From: Streptomyces albireticuli
GTDB lineage: Bacteria; Actinomycetota; Actinomycetes; Streptomycetales; Streptomycetaceae
Direction: 5' to 3'
Length of the DNA stretch: 64,000 nucleotides
Assembly (NCBI RefSeq): GCF_021228125.1
Contig: NZ_JAJQQS010000023.1
Span: forward strand, 1-64,000
In this document: one piece after another, positions 24,937 through 33,575 of the stretch
Numbering within the stretch: position 1 is the first letter of the stretch
Layout: each line of letters begins with the position of its first letter
The notes under the pieces: model-generated
Told to the model about the DNA's origin: nothing
The model's input: the letters and a program-made list of their open reading frames with translations, nothing else
Databases searched by the model: none
Program-made: the position numbers and the translations under genes

Positions 24937-26106
24937 TCAGGGCGCGGCCTCGGGGCGGGCGTACGTCCGCCCCTTCCAGGCCGCGCCCCGGCCCCGGTGG
25001 TGCCGCACCGCGGAGTCCACGGTCATCAGCAGATACAGCAGGGCCGTGAACGGCAGCAGCGGCGCCAGCGCGACCGGCTGCCGGTAATAACGCAGCATCG
25101 GGACGTATGTGCCCGCCATCACCGCCCACGCCGCGGCCCCCGCGACCAGCGGGGCGCCCGCGCCCGTCAGCGCGCCGGCCACCACGGCCACCGGCGGCAC
25201 GAGGTACACCACCGCCAGACCGGCGACCGTCCCCACCAGCAGGAGCGGGTTGTGCCGCAGCTGGGTGTACGCGCTGCGCGAGATCATCCGCCACAGCTGG
25301 CCGAGTCGCGGGTACGGCCGGACGCTGTCCACCCGGTCGGCGAGTCCCAGCCAGATCCGGCCGCCCGCCCGCCGTACCGCCCGGGCCGTGGAGACGTCGT
25401 CGATCACCGCGTGCCGGACGCTGTCCGGGACACCGGCCCGCTCCGCCGCCTCCCACCGCAGCAGCACGCACCCGCCGGCCGCCGCCGTGGTCCGCGCGCC
25501 TGGGCGGTTGATCCGGCGGAACGGATAGAGCTGGGCGAAGAAGTAGACGAACGCGGGGACGATCAGCCGCTCCCAGGCCGTCGCCACCCGCAGCCGGGCC
25601 ATCTGCGACACCAGGTCCAGACCGCCCGAGGAGGCCGCCGCCACCAGCTCCCGCAGGCTGTCCGGCCGGTGCGCGATGTCCGCGTCGGTCAGCAGCAGGA
25701 ACTCGGCGTCCGTACGGGCGCGGGCGAGGGCCATGCCGTGCCGCACCGCCCACAGCTTGCCCGTCCAGCCGGGCGGCGGCTCGCCGGGGGAGTCCACGGT
25801 CAGGGCCAGCCCGCCGTGCTCCCGGGACAGGGCCCGGGCCAGCTCACCGGTGCCGTCCGTACTGCCGTCGTCGACGAGGAAGACCTCCGCCCGCCCCGGA
25901 TAGTCCTGCGCCAGGAGCGAGGGCAGGCTCGACGGCAGCACCCCGGCCTCGTCCCGGGCGGGCACCACGACGGCCACCGGAGGCCATCGGTCCGGGGCGG
26001 TGCGCTCCGGCAGCCGCACGTCCGTGCGCCAGAAGAAGCCCTGGCCCAGCAGCAGCCACAGCCAGGCGGCCAGTGAAGCGAAGGTGATCCACGTCAGCAC
26101 GCTCAC
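24937..26106 (-). CDS. Family 2 glycosyltransferase, HpnB-like, membrane-associated
   Basis: A 389-aa GT2 enzyme. An N-terminal transmembrane anchor (TWITFASLAAWLWLLLGQG) precedes the GT-A domain with VAVVVPARDEAGVLP, FLVDDGSTDGTGELA, and the DxD-like LLTDADIAH; RAVRRAGGRIWLG follows. Three or four hydrophobic helices form the C-terminus. The sequence pattern matches hopene-associated HpnB-type transferases. No hopanoid gene is adjacent. The GTG at 26106 gives the family length; an in-frame ATG at 26157 lies nearly on the divergent gene's start. Confidence 0.85.
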   Translation of the reverse strand: MSVLTWITFASLAAWLWLLLGQGFFWRTDVRLPERTAPDRWPPVAVVVPARDEAGVLPSSLPSLLAQDYPGRAEVFLVDDGSTDGTGELARALSREHGGLALTVDSPGEPPPGWTGKLWAVRHGMALARARTDAEFLLLTDADIAHRPDSLRELVAAASSGGLDLVSQMARLRVATAWERLIVPAFVYFFAQLYPFRRINRPGARTTAAAGGCVLLRWEAAERAGVPDSVRHAVIDDVSTARAVRRAGGRIWLGLADRVDSVRPYPRLGQLWRMISRSAYTQLRHNPLLLVGTVAGLAVVYLVPPVAVVAGALTGAGAPLVAGAAAWAVMAGTYVPMLRYYRQPVALAPLLPFTALLYLLMTVDSAVRHHRGRGAAWKGRTYARPEAAP

Positions 26107-26173
26107 CCCCGCAGTCTGCCGCACGGGGGGACGCTCGCGCGGGTGATCGACGCCCATCCATTAAAGTGACCGG

Positions 26174-26971
26174 GTGAAGATCGCGCTCATCGACTCCGGT
26201 ATCGGCCTCCTGGCTGCCGCGGCGACCGTCCACCGGTTGCGCCCCGACGCCGATCTCGTCCTGTCCGGCGACCCCGCCAGCATGCCCTGGGGCCCCCGCA
26301 CCCCCGAGGACCTCACCGCGCACGCCCTGGCCTGCGCCCGCGCCGCCGCGGCGCACCGCCCCGACGCCCTGATCGTCGCCTGCAACACCGCCTCCGTCCA
26401 CGCCCTGGCCGCCATACGCGCCGAGCTGGAGCCGGAGCTGCCGGTCATCGGGACCGTACCGGCGATCAAGCCCGCCGCGGCCGCCGGCGGCCCGGTGGCG
26501 ATCTGGGCCACCCCGGCGACCACCGGCAGCCCGTACCAGCGCGGCCTGATCCGTGACTTCGCGGCCGGTGTCGAGGTGGCCGAGGTGCCCTGCCCGGGCC
26601 TCGCCGACGCCGTGGAGCGCGCCGACTCGGCCGCCATCGACGCAGCCGTGGCCGCGGCCGCAGCCCTCACCCCGCCCGGCACCCGGGCCCTGGTCCTGGG
26701 CTGCACCCACTACGAGCTGGTCGACGACCGCATCCGCGCGGCCGTCCAGCCCCGGCTGGGAGCCGACGCGCCGGAGCTCGTCCTGCACGGTTCGGCCCCG
26801 GCCGTCGCCGCCCAGGCCCTGCGCCGCGCCGGCACCGCGCCCGACCCCGACGCCGCGCCGACGGGCCGGCTGACCGTGCTGCTCAGCGGGCGCGAGGAGG
26901 CCCTCCAGCCGGCCGCGCTCGCCTACCGCGAGGGCCGCTCGCTCGTCGAGGCCGCCGCGGCTCGTTCCTGA
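26174..26971 (+). CDS. Aspartate/glutamate racemase-family protein (MurI-like)
   Basis: A 265-aa cofactor-independent racemase-fold protein. Both catalytic cysteines are present, in VACNTASVHAL (about residue 74) and LVLGCTHYELVDD (about 177). The N-terminal IALIDSGIGLLAAAATVHRL corresponds to the glutamate-racemase DSGxGGL motif. Since bacteria need one MurI for D-glutamate, this may be that enzyme or a paralogue; the DSGIGLLA variation leaves it open. The GTG at 26174 has only a weak ribosome site. The upstream TTAAAGT could be a -10 element. Confidence 0.8.
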   Translation: MKIALIDSGIGLLAAAATVHRLRPDADLVLSGDPASMPWGPRTPEDLTAHALACARAAAAHRPDALIVACNTASVHALAAIRAELEPELPVIGTVPAIKPAAAAGGPVAIWATPATTGSPYQRGLIRDFAAGVEVAEVPCPGLADAVERADSAAIDAAVAAAAALTPPGTRALVLGCTHYELVDDRIRAAVQPRLGADAPELVLHGSAPAVAAQALRRAGTAPDPDAAPTGRLTVLLSGREEALQPAALAYREGRSLVEAAAARS

Positions 26972-27035
26972 CACCCGATCCGGTTCCGTACGAGCCGGCC
27001 CTCGCATCACCCCTGCCGCGGGCGCGGAAGATGAG

Positions 27036-27041
27036 TAGGCT
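27036..27041 (+). promoter_or_regulatory. -10 element of a leaderless transcript
   Basis: TAGGCT at 27036-27041 is followed by 7 nt and then the ATG at 27049. No ribosome site precedes that ATG, so transcription probably starts at the start codon. Confidence 0.5.
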
Positions 27042-27048
27042 GCCTCAT

Positions 27049-27666
27049 ATGAGGGACCACTCCAAGGGCCCGCAGGGCCACGAGGGCGACGAGCAGCCCG
27101 CCGCCGGATCGGACGCGGTCGGTACCCCTTCCCCGGCCGACGGCGTCGGTGATCTCGCGGTCTGGACCGGACGCGCGACCAACCGGATCCAGTGGCTGCT
27201 GGCCGTCGCCGGCGCCGCCTGCCTGGCGCTGGGCGTCGAGCTGGCCGTCGACAGCGCGTGGACCTCGGGCCTGGCCCCTCTCGTCATGGCGGTCGTCGGC
27301 TGCGTCGCGGCCGGACTCCTGATGCTCTACGGCACCCTCGCGTTCGTCCATGTGGCCGTACGGGTGGACACCGAGGCGCTGGAGGTCCGCTGCGGCCACA
27401 TCGGCGTGCCCCGGACCCGTATCCCGCTCGCCCATGTCGTCGGCGCCGACTTCGCCCCGCGCGTCACCCCGCGCCAGTGGGGCGGCTGGGGCTACCGCTG
27501 GCGCCCCGAGAAGGGCACCGCCGTGGTCGTGCGGCGTGGCGAGGGCTTCGTCGTCCGGCTCGGCGACGGCCGGTCCTTCACCGTCACCGTGGACGACGCG
27601 GAAGCAGCCGTTCAGGTGATCCGCAGAGGTCTGCGCCTGGCGGCGGGCCGCCGGGCCGCCGCCTGA
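27049..27666 (+). CDS. Membrane protein of unknown function (two TM helices plus a PH-like tail)
   Basis: A 205-aa protein starting MRDHSKGPQG. After a charged 40-residue N-terminus come two hydrophobic segments (WLLAVAGAACLALGVELAV and LAPLVMAVVGCVAAGLLMLYG), then a soluble part with VAVRVDTEALEVRCG and GTAVVVRRGEGFVVRLGDGRSFTVTVDDAE, a beta-rich pattern like the PH-like domain of actinobacterial DUF3093-type proteins. The ATG at 27049 lies 7 nt after TAGGCT, a leaderless-transcript signature; another in-frame ATG at 27031 would add six residues. No function is recognised. Confidence 0.65.
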   Translation: MRDHSKGPQGHEGDEQPAAGSDAVGTPSPADGVGDLAVWTGRATNRIQWLLAVAGAACLALGVELAVDSAWTSGLAPLVMAVVGCVAAGLLMLYGTLAFVHVAVRVDTEALEVRCGHIGVPRTRIPLAHVVGADFAPRVTPRQWGGWGYRWRPEKGTAVVVRRGEGFVVRLGDGRSFTVTVDDAEAAVQVIRRGLRLAAGRRAAA

Positions 27667-27705
27667 CCGCCCTCCGGCCACCGCCCGCGTGGCCGGAGGG
27701 CGGTC
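27665..27705 (+). terminator. Perfect 17-bp stem terminator
   Basis: GACCGCCCTCCGGCCAC (27665-27681) pairs perfectly with GTGGCCGGAGGGCGGTC (27689-27705) around a 7-nt loop, starting at the stop codon of the preceding gene. Confidence 0.85.
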
Positions 27706-27716
27706 ACCGAGGCCGT

Positions 27717-27722
27717 TAGGCT
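27717..27722 (+). promoter_or_regulatory. -10 element of the leaderless Nudix transcript
   Basis: TAGGCT (27717-27722) stands 6 nt before the ATG at 27729, with no ribosome-binding sequence between. It is the same arrangement as at 27036. Confidence 0.5.
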
Positions 27723-27728
27723 CGACCC

Positions 27729-28208
27729 ATGCCCACCCCGCACTTCATCCGCGAGATCCGCGAGACCATCGGCAACCAGCTCCTGTGGATGCCCGGCGTC
27801 AGCGCCATCGTCCTCGACGACCAGGACCGGATCCTCCTCGGCCGCCGCTCGGACACCGGTGAGTGGTCGATCATCGGCGGCATCCCCGAGCCGGGCGAGC
27901 AGCCCGCCACGGCGATCGTGCGCGAGGTGTTCGAGGAGACCGCCGTCCGCTGCGTCCCGGAGCGGGTCCTGCTCGTCGAGGCGCTGGAGCGCGTCACCTA
28001 TCCCAACGGCGACGTGTGCCAGTTCATGGACGTCTGCTTCCTGTGCCGCGCGGTGGGCGGCGAGGCCCGCGTCAACGACGACGAGTCCCTGGAGGTGGGC
28101 TGGTTCGAGGCGGACGCCCTGCCGGACATGGAGAACTTCGCCGTGAGCCGCATCAAGCAGGCCACGGAGGGCGGCCCGACCTGGTTCGAGGGAATGGGGA
28201 AGAAGTAG
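27729..28208 (+). CDS. Nudix hydrolase
   Basis: A 159-aa Nudix protein. The box is GGIPEPGEQPATAIVREVFEETAV (about residues 51-74; written here because it fixes the metal-binding REVFEE), departing from the consensus only in having A instead of G near its end. It should hydrolyse a nucleoside diphosphate linked to another moiety, substrate unknown. The short N-terminal extension HFIREIRETIGNQLLWMPGV is that of a common actinobacterial subgroup. The gene is probably translated leaderlessly and is monocistronic, bounded by a terminator upstream and a convergent TetR gene. Confidence 0.92.
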   Translation: MPTPHFIREIRETIGNQLLWMPGVSAIVLDDQDRILLGRRSDTGEWSIIGGIPEPGEQPATAIVREVFEETAVRCVPERVLLVEALERVTYPNGDVCQFMDVCFLCRAVGGEARVNDDESLEVGWFEADALPDMENFAVSRIKQATEGGPTWFEGMGKK

Positions 28209-28222
28209 CCGCCCGGCGGCGC

Positions 28223-28819
28223 TCAGTCCGGGCTCAGGGACCGCCAGATCCGGTCCGGCAGGACCCGCGCGGCCTGGGCGAGGTCCATGTCGTAGGCGGG
28301 GGACAGCCGGCGACGCGCGGTCTCGGCGACCGGGCCGATGACCAGCGCCTCGATCAGCGGCTCGGGGATCGGCGCGACCTCGCCGGCCTCGATCCTCGGC
28401 CGCATCCACGCCACGATCCCCCCGAGCGCGGCCTCCTTGGCCTCGCGGATCCGGTCGGCGTGGGCGGCCAGATAGCCCGAGTAGGCCGAGGCGTGGAGGA
28501 ACAGCGCGGCGTCCGGCCGCTCCTCGGTGAAGCGCAGATACGCCCGGACCAGCGCGCGGACACCGGTACGGGCGGTACGGGCGGCCGTCAGGGCGGTCGT
28601 CAGCTCCTCGAAGAGCTCCTCCATGCACCGGGTGTACAGGGCGGCGGCGAGACCGTCGAAGCTGCCGAAGTGGTGGTAGAGACTGCCGAGGCTGACGCCG
28701 CTGGCCGCGGTGACCGCGTTCACCGTGAACCCCTGCTGCCCCGACGAGGCGTACACCTGGAGCGCGGTGGTCAGAAGACGGTCCGCGGTGGCCTCGCCGC
28801 GCTGCTGCTTAGGGGACAC
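28223..28819 (-). CDS. TetR-family regulator
   Basis: A 198-aa TetR protein. The helix-turn-helix spans about residues 13-58, with TVNAVTAASGVSLGSLYHHFGSFDGLAAALY as the recognition region. The C-terminal ligand domain is hydrophobic and includes RFTEERPDAALFLHASAYSGYLA. The GTG at 28819 starts it. The leftward P450 gene begins 1.4 kb upstream on the same strand and ends only 49 bp before this gene, so the regulator may be co-transcribed with the P450 and control it. Confidence 0.9.
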   Translation of the reverse strand: MSPKQQRGEATADRLLTTALQVYASSGQQGFTVNAVTAASGVSLGSLYHHFGSFDGLAAALYTRCMEELFEELTTALTAARTARTGVRALVRAYLRFTEERPDAALFLHASAYSGYLAAHADRIREAKEAALGGIVAWMRPRIEAGEVAPIPEPLIEALVIGPVAETARRRLSPAYDMDLAQAARVLPDRIWRSLSPD

Positions 28820-28868
28820 GGCTCGGCCTCGGCGACGTCATGGCGGACAGCTTAACGGCCGGTGGGAC

Positions 28869-30239
28869 TCAGGGCGTCACCAGGCGTACGGGCAGCCGCT
28901 CGGGCGCCAGCACGGCCCTGACCGCGGGCCGGACGACGGTGCCGGGGACGGGCCGCATCTCCCAGCGCGCCACCAGCGTGGCCAGCGCCATCGTGGCCTC
29001 GGTCAGGGCGAAGGACTCGCCGATGCACCGGTGGGCGCCGAGACCGAACGGCATGTACGTCCGGCGCCGCGCGGCCGCCGCGCCCCCGCCGCCGGGCCCG
29101 GTGGACCAGCGGTCGGGCAGGAACCGGTGCGGCTCCGGGTACAGATCGGCGCGGCGGTGCAGGACGTAAGGGGAGAACACCACCGTGCTGCCCACCGGGA
29201 GACGGCGCCCCGCCAGGGACGTCTCGCACGTGGTGGTACGGGGGACGAGCCAGGCCGGGGGGTAGAGCCGCAGCGCCTCGGTGAGGACGCGGGAGGTCAC
29301 CGTCAGCCGGGGGACGTCCTCCAGCGCGGCGACGCGTCCCCCGAGCACCGTCCGCGCCTCCTCACGCAGCCGGCGGCCGGCCCCGGGGTGACGGGCGAGG
29401 AGATGACAGGACCAGGCGAGCGCGGCGGCGGTGGTCTCGGAACCGGCGAGGACCAGCGCGGTGGCCTGGTCGTGGATGTCGGGGTCGGGCAGCGGTGTGC
29501 CGTCCGCCGTACGGGCGGCGACCAGGTGGGACAGCACGTTCCTGGCGTCGGAGGACGCCCCGGCCCGGTGGGCCGCGATCAGCCGGCCGGCCTCGGCGTG
29601 CCACTGCTTCAGCGCCCGGCCGTAGCGGAGGTTGCCGGGCGTCGGCAGCCGGCCGGCCCACGGCATCAGCGACTGCCGGTAGACGCCCTTGAGGAAGGTC
29701 GCCAGAGCGCGGTGGAGCTCCTGCGCGGCGGCGGGCGTGAGATCGGAGGCGAACAGGGCCCGCACCGCCGTCTTGGTGGCCAGCGCGAACAGCTCCTCCG
29801 CGAGGTCCACCTCCAAGCCGTCGTGCCAGCCGTCCGTCGTCTCCTCGATCGTCCGCCCCATGACCGCGGCGTACCGCTCCAGGTGGTCCGGGCGGAAGGC
29901 GGGCCGGAGCATGCGCCGCTGCGCCCGGTGATCGGCGTACGGGCAGGTGGCCAGGCCGTTGCCCATCGCCCGCCGGGACCCCTCGTACGAGGGGCCGTCG
30001 CGGTCGTACGTCCGGTCGTCGGTGAGGACCGCGCGGGCGAGGTCCGGGTGGCAGAGGACGAGGAACGGGCGGCGGCCGATGCGGATCTCGACCAGGTCGC
30101 CGTGGCGGGGCAGATCCGTCAGGAAGGGCAGCGGCGCCCGGTACAGCCTCGTCAGGTGTCCCGTCAGGGGCCGGGCGCCCGGCGCCCGTCCGGCCCTCAG
30201 GGTGGTGTCCCGCGCGCGTCCGAGGTCGGGTCGGGTCAC
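28869..30239 (-). CDS. Cytochrome P450
   Basis: A 456-aa class I-type soluble P450. The I-helix oxygen motif is AGSETTAAALAW, the K-helix EALRLYPPAW has ExxR, and the haem loop is FGLGAHRCIGE with the ligand cysteine near residue 408. The long B-C region and the YPPAWLVPRTT segment resemble the P450s that oxidise terpenes or fatty-acid-like substrates (pentalenene-oxygenase type), as does the second P450 in this window. The GTG at 30239 follows GGAGG with 6-nt spacing. No ferredoxin gene is adjacent. Confidence 0.92.
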   Translation of the reverse strand: MTRPDLGRARDTTLRAGRAPGARPLTGHLTRLYRAPLPFLTDLPRHGDLVEIRIGRRPFLVLCHPDLARAVLTDDRTYDRDGPSYEGSRRAMGNGLATCPYADHRAQRRMLRPAFRPDHLERYAAVMGRTIEETTDGWHDGLEVDLAEELFALATKTAVRALFASDLTPAAAQELHRALATFLKGVYRQSLMPWAGRLPTPGNLRYGRALKQWHAEAGRLIAAHRAGASSDARNVLSHLVAARTADGTPLPDPDIHDQATALVLAGSETTAAALAWSCHLLARHPGAGRRLREEARTVLGGRVAALEDVPRLTVTSRVLTEALRLYPPAWLVPRTTTCETSLAGRRLPVGSTVVFSPYVLHRRADLYPEPHRFLPDRWSTGPGGGGAAAARRRTYMPFGLGAHRCIGESFALTEATMALATLVARWEMRPVPGTVVRPAVRAVLAPERLPVRLVTP

Positions 30240-30340
30240 CGTGAACCTCCAGGCACGCGGGCGCGGGCAGCCGGTGCGGCCACCGTAGCGAAGCGGTGGC
30301 GGCGGAAGGAACCCGGCGCACCGGCGCACCGGCCGCGCCC

Positions 30341-31009
30341 TCAGTCCGCCTCGGGACCGCCCGCCGGGGCCTTCGCGGCGCGGCGGCCGCGCAGCAGCTC
30401 CAGTACGACCGGCAGCAGGGAGAGCACCACGATGGCGCCGACGATCGGCAGGAGGTAGCGGTCGACGTCCGGCACCACCGAGCCCAGGGCGTACCCCCCG
30501 AGGATCAGGCCGACCGTCCACACCAGGCCGCCGGTCGTCTGCCAGAGCGCGAAGGTGCGCGCCGGCACGCCCAGGGCGCCCGCCAGGGGGTTGAGGACGG
30601 TACGGACCACCGGCACGAAGCGCGCCAGCACGATGGCGCGGGCGTGCCCGTACCGCTCGAGGAGCTCCTCCGCCCGCGCGGCGCCCTCGTGCAGGCGGCG
30701 GTTGCTCGACCGGGTGAGCAGGGCCCGGCCGCCGCGGCGCCCGAGGACGTACCCGCACTGCGCGCCGACCAGCGCCCCCACCACCGCGGCGGCCAGGACC
30801 TGGGCCAGATCCAGCCGCGGCCCGGAGTGCGCCCCCGCCCTGGACAGCAGGCCGGCGGTGAACAGCAGCGAGTCCCCGGGCAGGAAGAAGCCGACCAGCA
30901 GGCCGGTCTCGGCGAAGAGCACCACGGCGATGCCGAGCGCGCCGAAGGCCGCCAGCAGCGAGGAGGCGTCGAGGAGATTGACCGCCAGGGCGGTGGGCTG
31001 TGCGAGCAC
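30341..31009 (-). CDS. DedA-family membrane protein
   Basis: A 222-aa DedA/VTT-domain protein with the signature FAETGLLVGFFLPGDSLLFTAG (about residues 32-53) and GYVLGRRGG, plus ARFVPVVRTVLNPLAGA (the conserved arginine re-entrant region). Relatives flip or recycle polyprenyl-phosphate or phospholipid carriers and help maintain membrane potential. A GTG starts it. It is monocistronic; its upstream region carries a dispersed hairpin repeat. Confidence 0.92.
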   Translation of the reverse strand: MLAQPTALAVNLLDASSLLAAFGALGIAVVLFAETGLLVGFFLPGDSLLFTAGLLSRAGAHSGPRLDLAQVLAAAVVGALVGAQCGYVLGRRGGRALLTRSSNRRLHEGAARAEELLERYGHARAIVLARFVPVVRTVLNPLAGALGVPARTFALWQTTGGLVWTVGLILGGYALGSVVPDVDRYLLPIVGAIVVLSLLPVVLELLRGRRAAKAPAGGPEAD

Positions 31010-31126
31010 GGGTGTGTGGCCTCCCAGGTGACCGTCGTCGTGACCGTTGTCCGACCGAGATGTGGAGCTACGGATGCGTTAACGACGGCGGTGCGGGTAC
31101 GGGTGCGCGGTGGGGTGCCGCTGCGC

Positions 31127-31220
31127 GGGGGCTTCGTCCCCGGGCCCCCGTTCCGCGCTTCGCGCGGTGTCCTCAAGCGCCGGACGGGCTGGAAAATCCA
31201 GCCCGTCCGGCGCTTGAGGA
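31127..31220. repeat. Dispersed hairpin repeat, copy 1
   Basis: Successive hairpins: GGGGGCTTCGTCCCCGGG, CCGCGCTTCGCGCGG, and a perfect 24-bp inverted repeat whose arms (31170-31193 and 31197-31220) begin TCCTCAAGCGCCGGACGGGC, with a 3-nt loop. The first part (to 31191) recurs inverted at 36187-36254. This composition is familiar from many Streptomyces intergenic regions and probably ends transcription. The rest of 31010-31281 shows only GC-rich repeat-like sequence. Confidence 0.85.
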
Positions 31221-31281
31221 CCGGGGTCCGGGGCGGAGCCCCGGTTCGGGAAGGGGCGGGTAGGGGACAAAGCCCCGCGCC

Positions 31282-31644
31282 CTACGGGCGCATGCCGCTC
31301 GCCCGAGCGATCGCATCGACCTCACGCCGATCCCGCTCGCACGCCCCCGCGCCACCGTCCCCCGACCCGTCCCCGATCTCCCCGCCCACCACCACCCGCA
31401 TCCCGTGCGGCCCGAGGTAACCCGCCAATTTCTTCAGCACCCGGCCGAACTCGGGCGTGAACAGCTCCTTCTCACGCGGGCTGAACGGAAGGTCGACACC
31501 GGTGTCACGGTGCACGATCGCCTCGTTGAGGCCCTGGAGGATCCGCAGCAGGAGGGCGTACGACTCAGGGTCGAGGCTCGTGTGGAGCTCGGCCATGCAG
31601 AGCGCGAGCTGCCTGGTGCGCTCCAGGAAGTTCTGGTCGTTCAT
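31282..31644 (-). CDS. Small hypothetical protein
   Basis: A 120-aa soluble, charged protein: MNDQNFLERTRQLALCMAEL, a helical middle with ESYALLLRILQGLNEAIVH, then FSPREKELFTPEFGRVLKKLAGYLG and a disordered Gly/Asp/Arg tail. The regular codon bias supports a real gene. The ATG at 31644 is taken because of the helical start; an in-frame ATG at 31674 would add ten residues and has no ribosome site. I do not recognise the family. It stands alone between the dispersed repeat and a long gap. Confidence 0.55.
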   Translation of the reverse strand: MNDQNFLERTRQLALCMAELHTSLDPESYALLLRILQGLNEAIVHRDTGVDLPFSPREKELFTPEFGRVLKKLAGYLGPHGMRVVVGGEIGDGSGDGGAGACERDRREVDAIARASGMRP

Positions 31645-32133
31645 GCGGCCATCGTCGCGAAGTCCTCCTGCCATGGGGGGAGCTTTTGCGATGTTCGTGG
31701 CGCGGACGATGTGAAGAATGGATTCAGCCTATGGTTTCACCTTGCGGATTCACCGGTCCGAGGGAACGGTCGTACTGCCGCCGACGGTGTGCGCGGGGCC
31801 GGGCGCGCGACCTCCCCTTCTTTCTTCTTCGTCCGCACGCGCGTTGACGGCCCGGCATGTGCCGGAGGCATGCCGTGAGCAAGAGAAATGCCCTCTTCCG
31901 CTCCCTATCCGGCAAGTGTTGCGCTTTGCTAAAGTGTCTGCCGAGATCCTGCCGAGCGCAGCCGGGGGGCGCCGACGATGGGCCGCGAGAGCATATGACC
32001 GACCGCTCGCCCACATAGGCGCGTACAAGCCTTCCTCTGCACGGTAATTGGCGAAACCTGCACGGAATTCGGGCTGGGCGCGGCGTAATCCGAAGTGCCC
32101 TGACCCCTGCACGGGCCGACTGCGGGGACGCGC
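31645..32133. other. Non-coding gap before an MFS gene
   Basis: About 490 bp without a supported gene. It is less GC-rich than its surroundings in places and contains a CCGGCA/TGCCGG hairpin near 31848-31861 and a TAAAGT that could be a -10 near 31930. No clear promoter pair or family could be assigned. Confidence 0.5.
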
Positions 32134-33468
32134 ATGAGAACTCTTCGGGCGGTCCGCGAGTCTCCTCTCGCATTGCGATTGCTATTCATCAACCAGTTCG
32201 GGGTGGACATCGGCTTCTATCTCCTGATCCCTTTTCTGGCGTCCTATCTGGGACACGACCTCGGCCTGTCCGCGGCCCTGGTCGGACTGGTGCTCAGCAT
32301 GCGGAACCTCAGCCAGCAGGGCCTGTTCGTGGTCGGCGGCAGCGCGGCCGACCGTTTCGGCGCCCGCCTGGTGATCATCGCCGGCTGCGCCCTGCGGACC
32401 GCGGCGTTCGCCCTCCTCGCCCTCGGGAACTGCCACGCCCTGCTGCTCACCGCCTCCGTGCTCTGCGGTCTCGCGGGCGCGCTCTTCTACCCGGCCGTGC
32501 GCACCCATGTCGCCCACGAGTCGGGCGACCGCGCCGCCGAGGTGTTCGCGCTGCTCAACGTCTTCTCCACCAGCGGTTCGCTGGTCGGCCTGCTGCTCGG
32601 TGGCCTGCTGCTCCTGACCGACTTCCGCCCCTGGGCGCTGGCCGGGGCCGCCGTCTTCACCGTGCTCACCGTCGCCCAGGCGGTCGCGCTCCCGCCGCGC
32701 GGGGCGTCCGGAGCCCGGGAGAGGGTGCTCGGAGGCTGGCGCGAGTGCCTCGGCAACCGCCGCTTCCTGTGCTTCTGCGCCGCGACCGGCAGCCTGTTCA
32801 TCCTGGAGAACCAGCTCTACGTCCTGCTTCCGGAAGGCGCCCGCAAGGTGTCCGGCTGGAGCGGCTCGGCGAGCGTGCTCCTGGCGTCCGGGGCCCTGGC
32901 CACCCTGCTCTTCCAGTTCCGGATCACCCGGACCCTGGAGCGGCGCGGGGGCGGTGCCCGCTGGGTGGCCGCCGGGATCGCCCTGATGGGCCTCGGCTTC
33001 GTACCGCCCCTGCTGATCTGCGACGCGACGCCACCGGAGGAGGGCACGGCGGTTCCCGGCCTGCTGGTGATGACCGGGGGCTCGCTGCTGCTCTACTTCG
33101 GCGGCATGGTCGCCTATCCGTCGGTCATGGAGCTCGTCCCGCGCTTCGGGCGCGCCCGGCTGACCGGCACCTACTTCGGGCTCTTCTCCCTGCTCTCGGG
33201 GGCGACGGCCGCCCTCGGCAACGTCGTCGTCGGCTGGGCCATGGACCTCGGCGACCGCACCCGGCGCCCCTGGCTGCCCTGGCTGGCCTGCCTGCTCCTC
33301 GGCCTCGCCTCGGCGGCGGCCGTGGCCTGGCTGCACCGGGCCCACGCGCTGCCCGTCCGCCCCGCCGCGGCCGTGCGCCGGGCCGAGGACGCCGGGGCTC
33401 GGGGCCCGGTACGGCTCCCCGGACAGGCGCCGGCCCCGGACGACGTGCCGGAGAGCCCGCCGCGCTGA
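32134..33468 (+). CDS. MFS transporter
   Basis: A 444-aa major facilitator with 11-12 hydrophobic segments, beginning LRLLFINQFGVDIGFYLLIP. The TM2-TM3 loop is GGSAADRFGARLV, the typical MFS motif A position. A long positively charged, Pro/Ala-rich tail (from about residue 405) extends beyond the last helix. It resembles drug/sugar proton antiporters of the MdtH type, but the substrate is unknown. The ATG follows GGGGACGCGC. It is monocistronic, with a long upstream gap that could hold regulation. Confidence 0.85.
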   Translation: MRTLRAVRESPLALRLLFINQFGVDIGFYLLIPFLASYLGHDLGLSAALVGLVLSMRNLSQQGLFVVGGSAADRFGARLVIIAGCALRTAAFALLALGNCHALLLTASVLCGLAGALFYPAVRTHVAHESGDRAAEVFALLNVFSTSGSLVGLLLGGLLLLTDFRPWALAGAAVFTVLTVAQAVALPPRGASGARERVLGGWRECLGNRRFLCFCAATGSLFILENQLYVLLPEGARKVSGWSGSASVLLASGALATLLFQFRITRTLERRGGGARWVAAGIALMGLGFVPPLLICDATPPEEGTAVPGLLVMTGGSLLLYFGGMVAYPSVMELVPRFGRARLTGTYFGLFSLLSGATAALGNVVVGWAMDLGDRTRRPWLPWLACLLLGLASAAAVAWLHRAHALPVRPAAAVRRAEDAGARGPVRLPGQAPAPDDVPESPPR

Positions 33469-33575
33469 GATCCGGGCGCGGAGGCTTCGGCCCGGCGCGG
33501 TCCGGCCCGGGTCCGTCTTGCGCCGCCCGCCCGGCCGCTGCAAGGTCGAGGCATCGAGCATGAGGAGGGACACCC

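Noticed and set aside
27713..27729. Ribosome-binding site for the Nudix gene
   Set aside because: The only purine-rich string, TTAGG, overlaps the -10 TAGGCT; leaderless initiation explains the spacing better.
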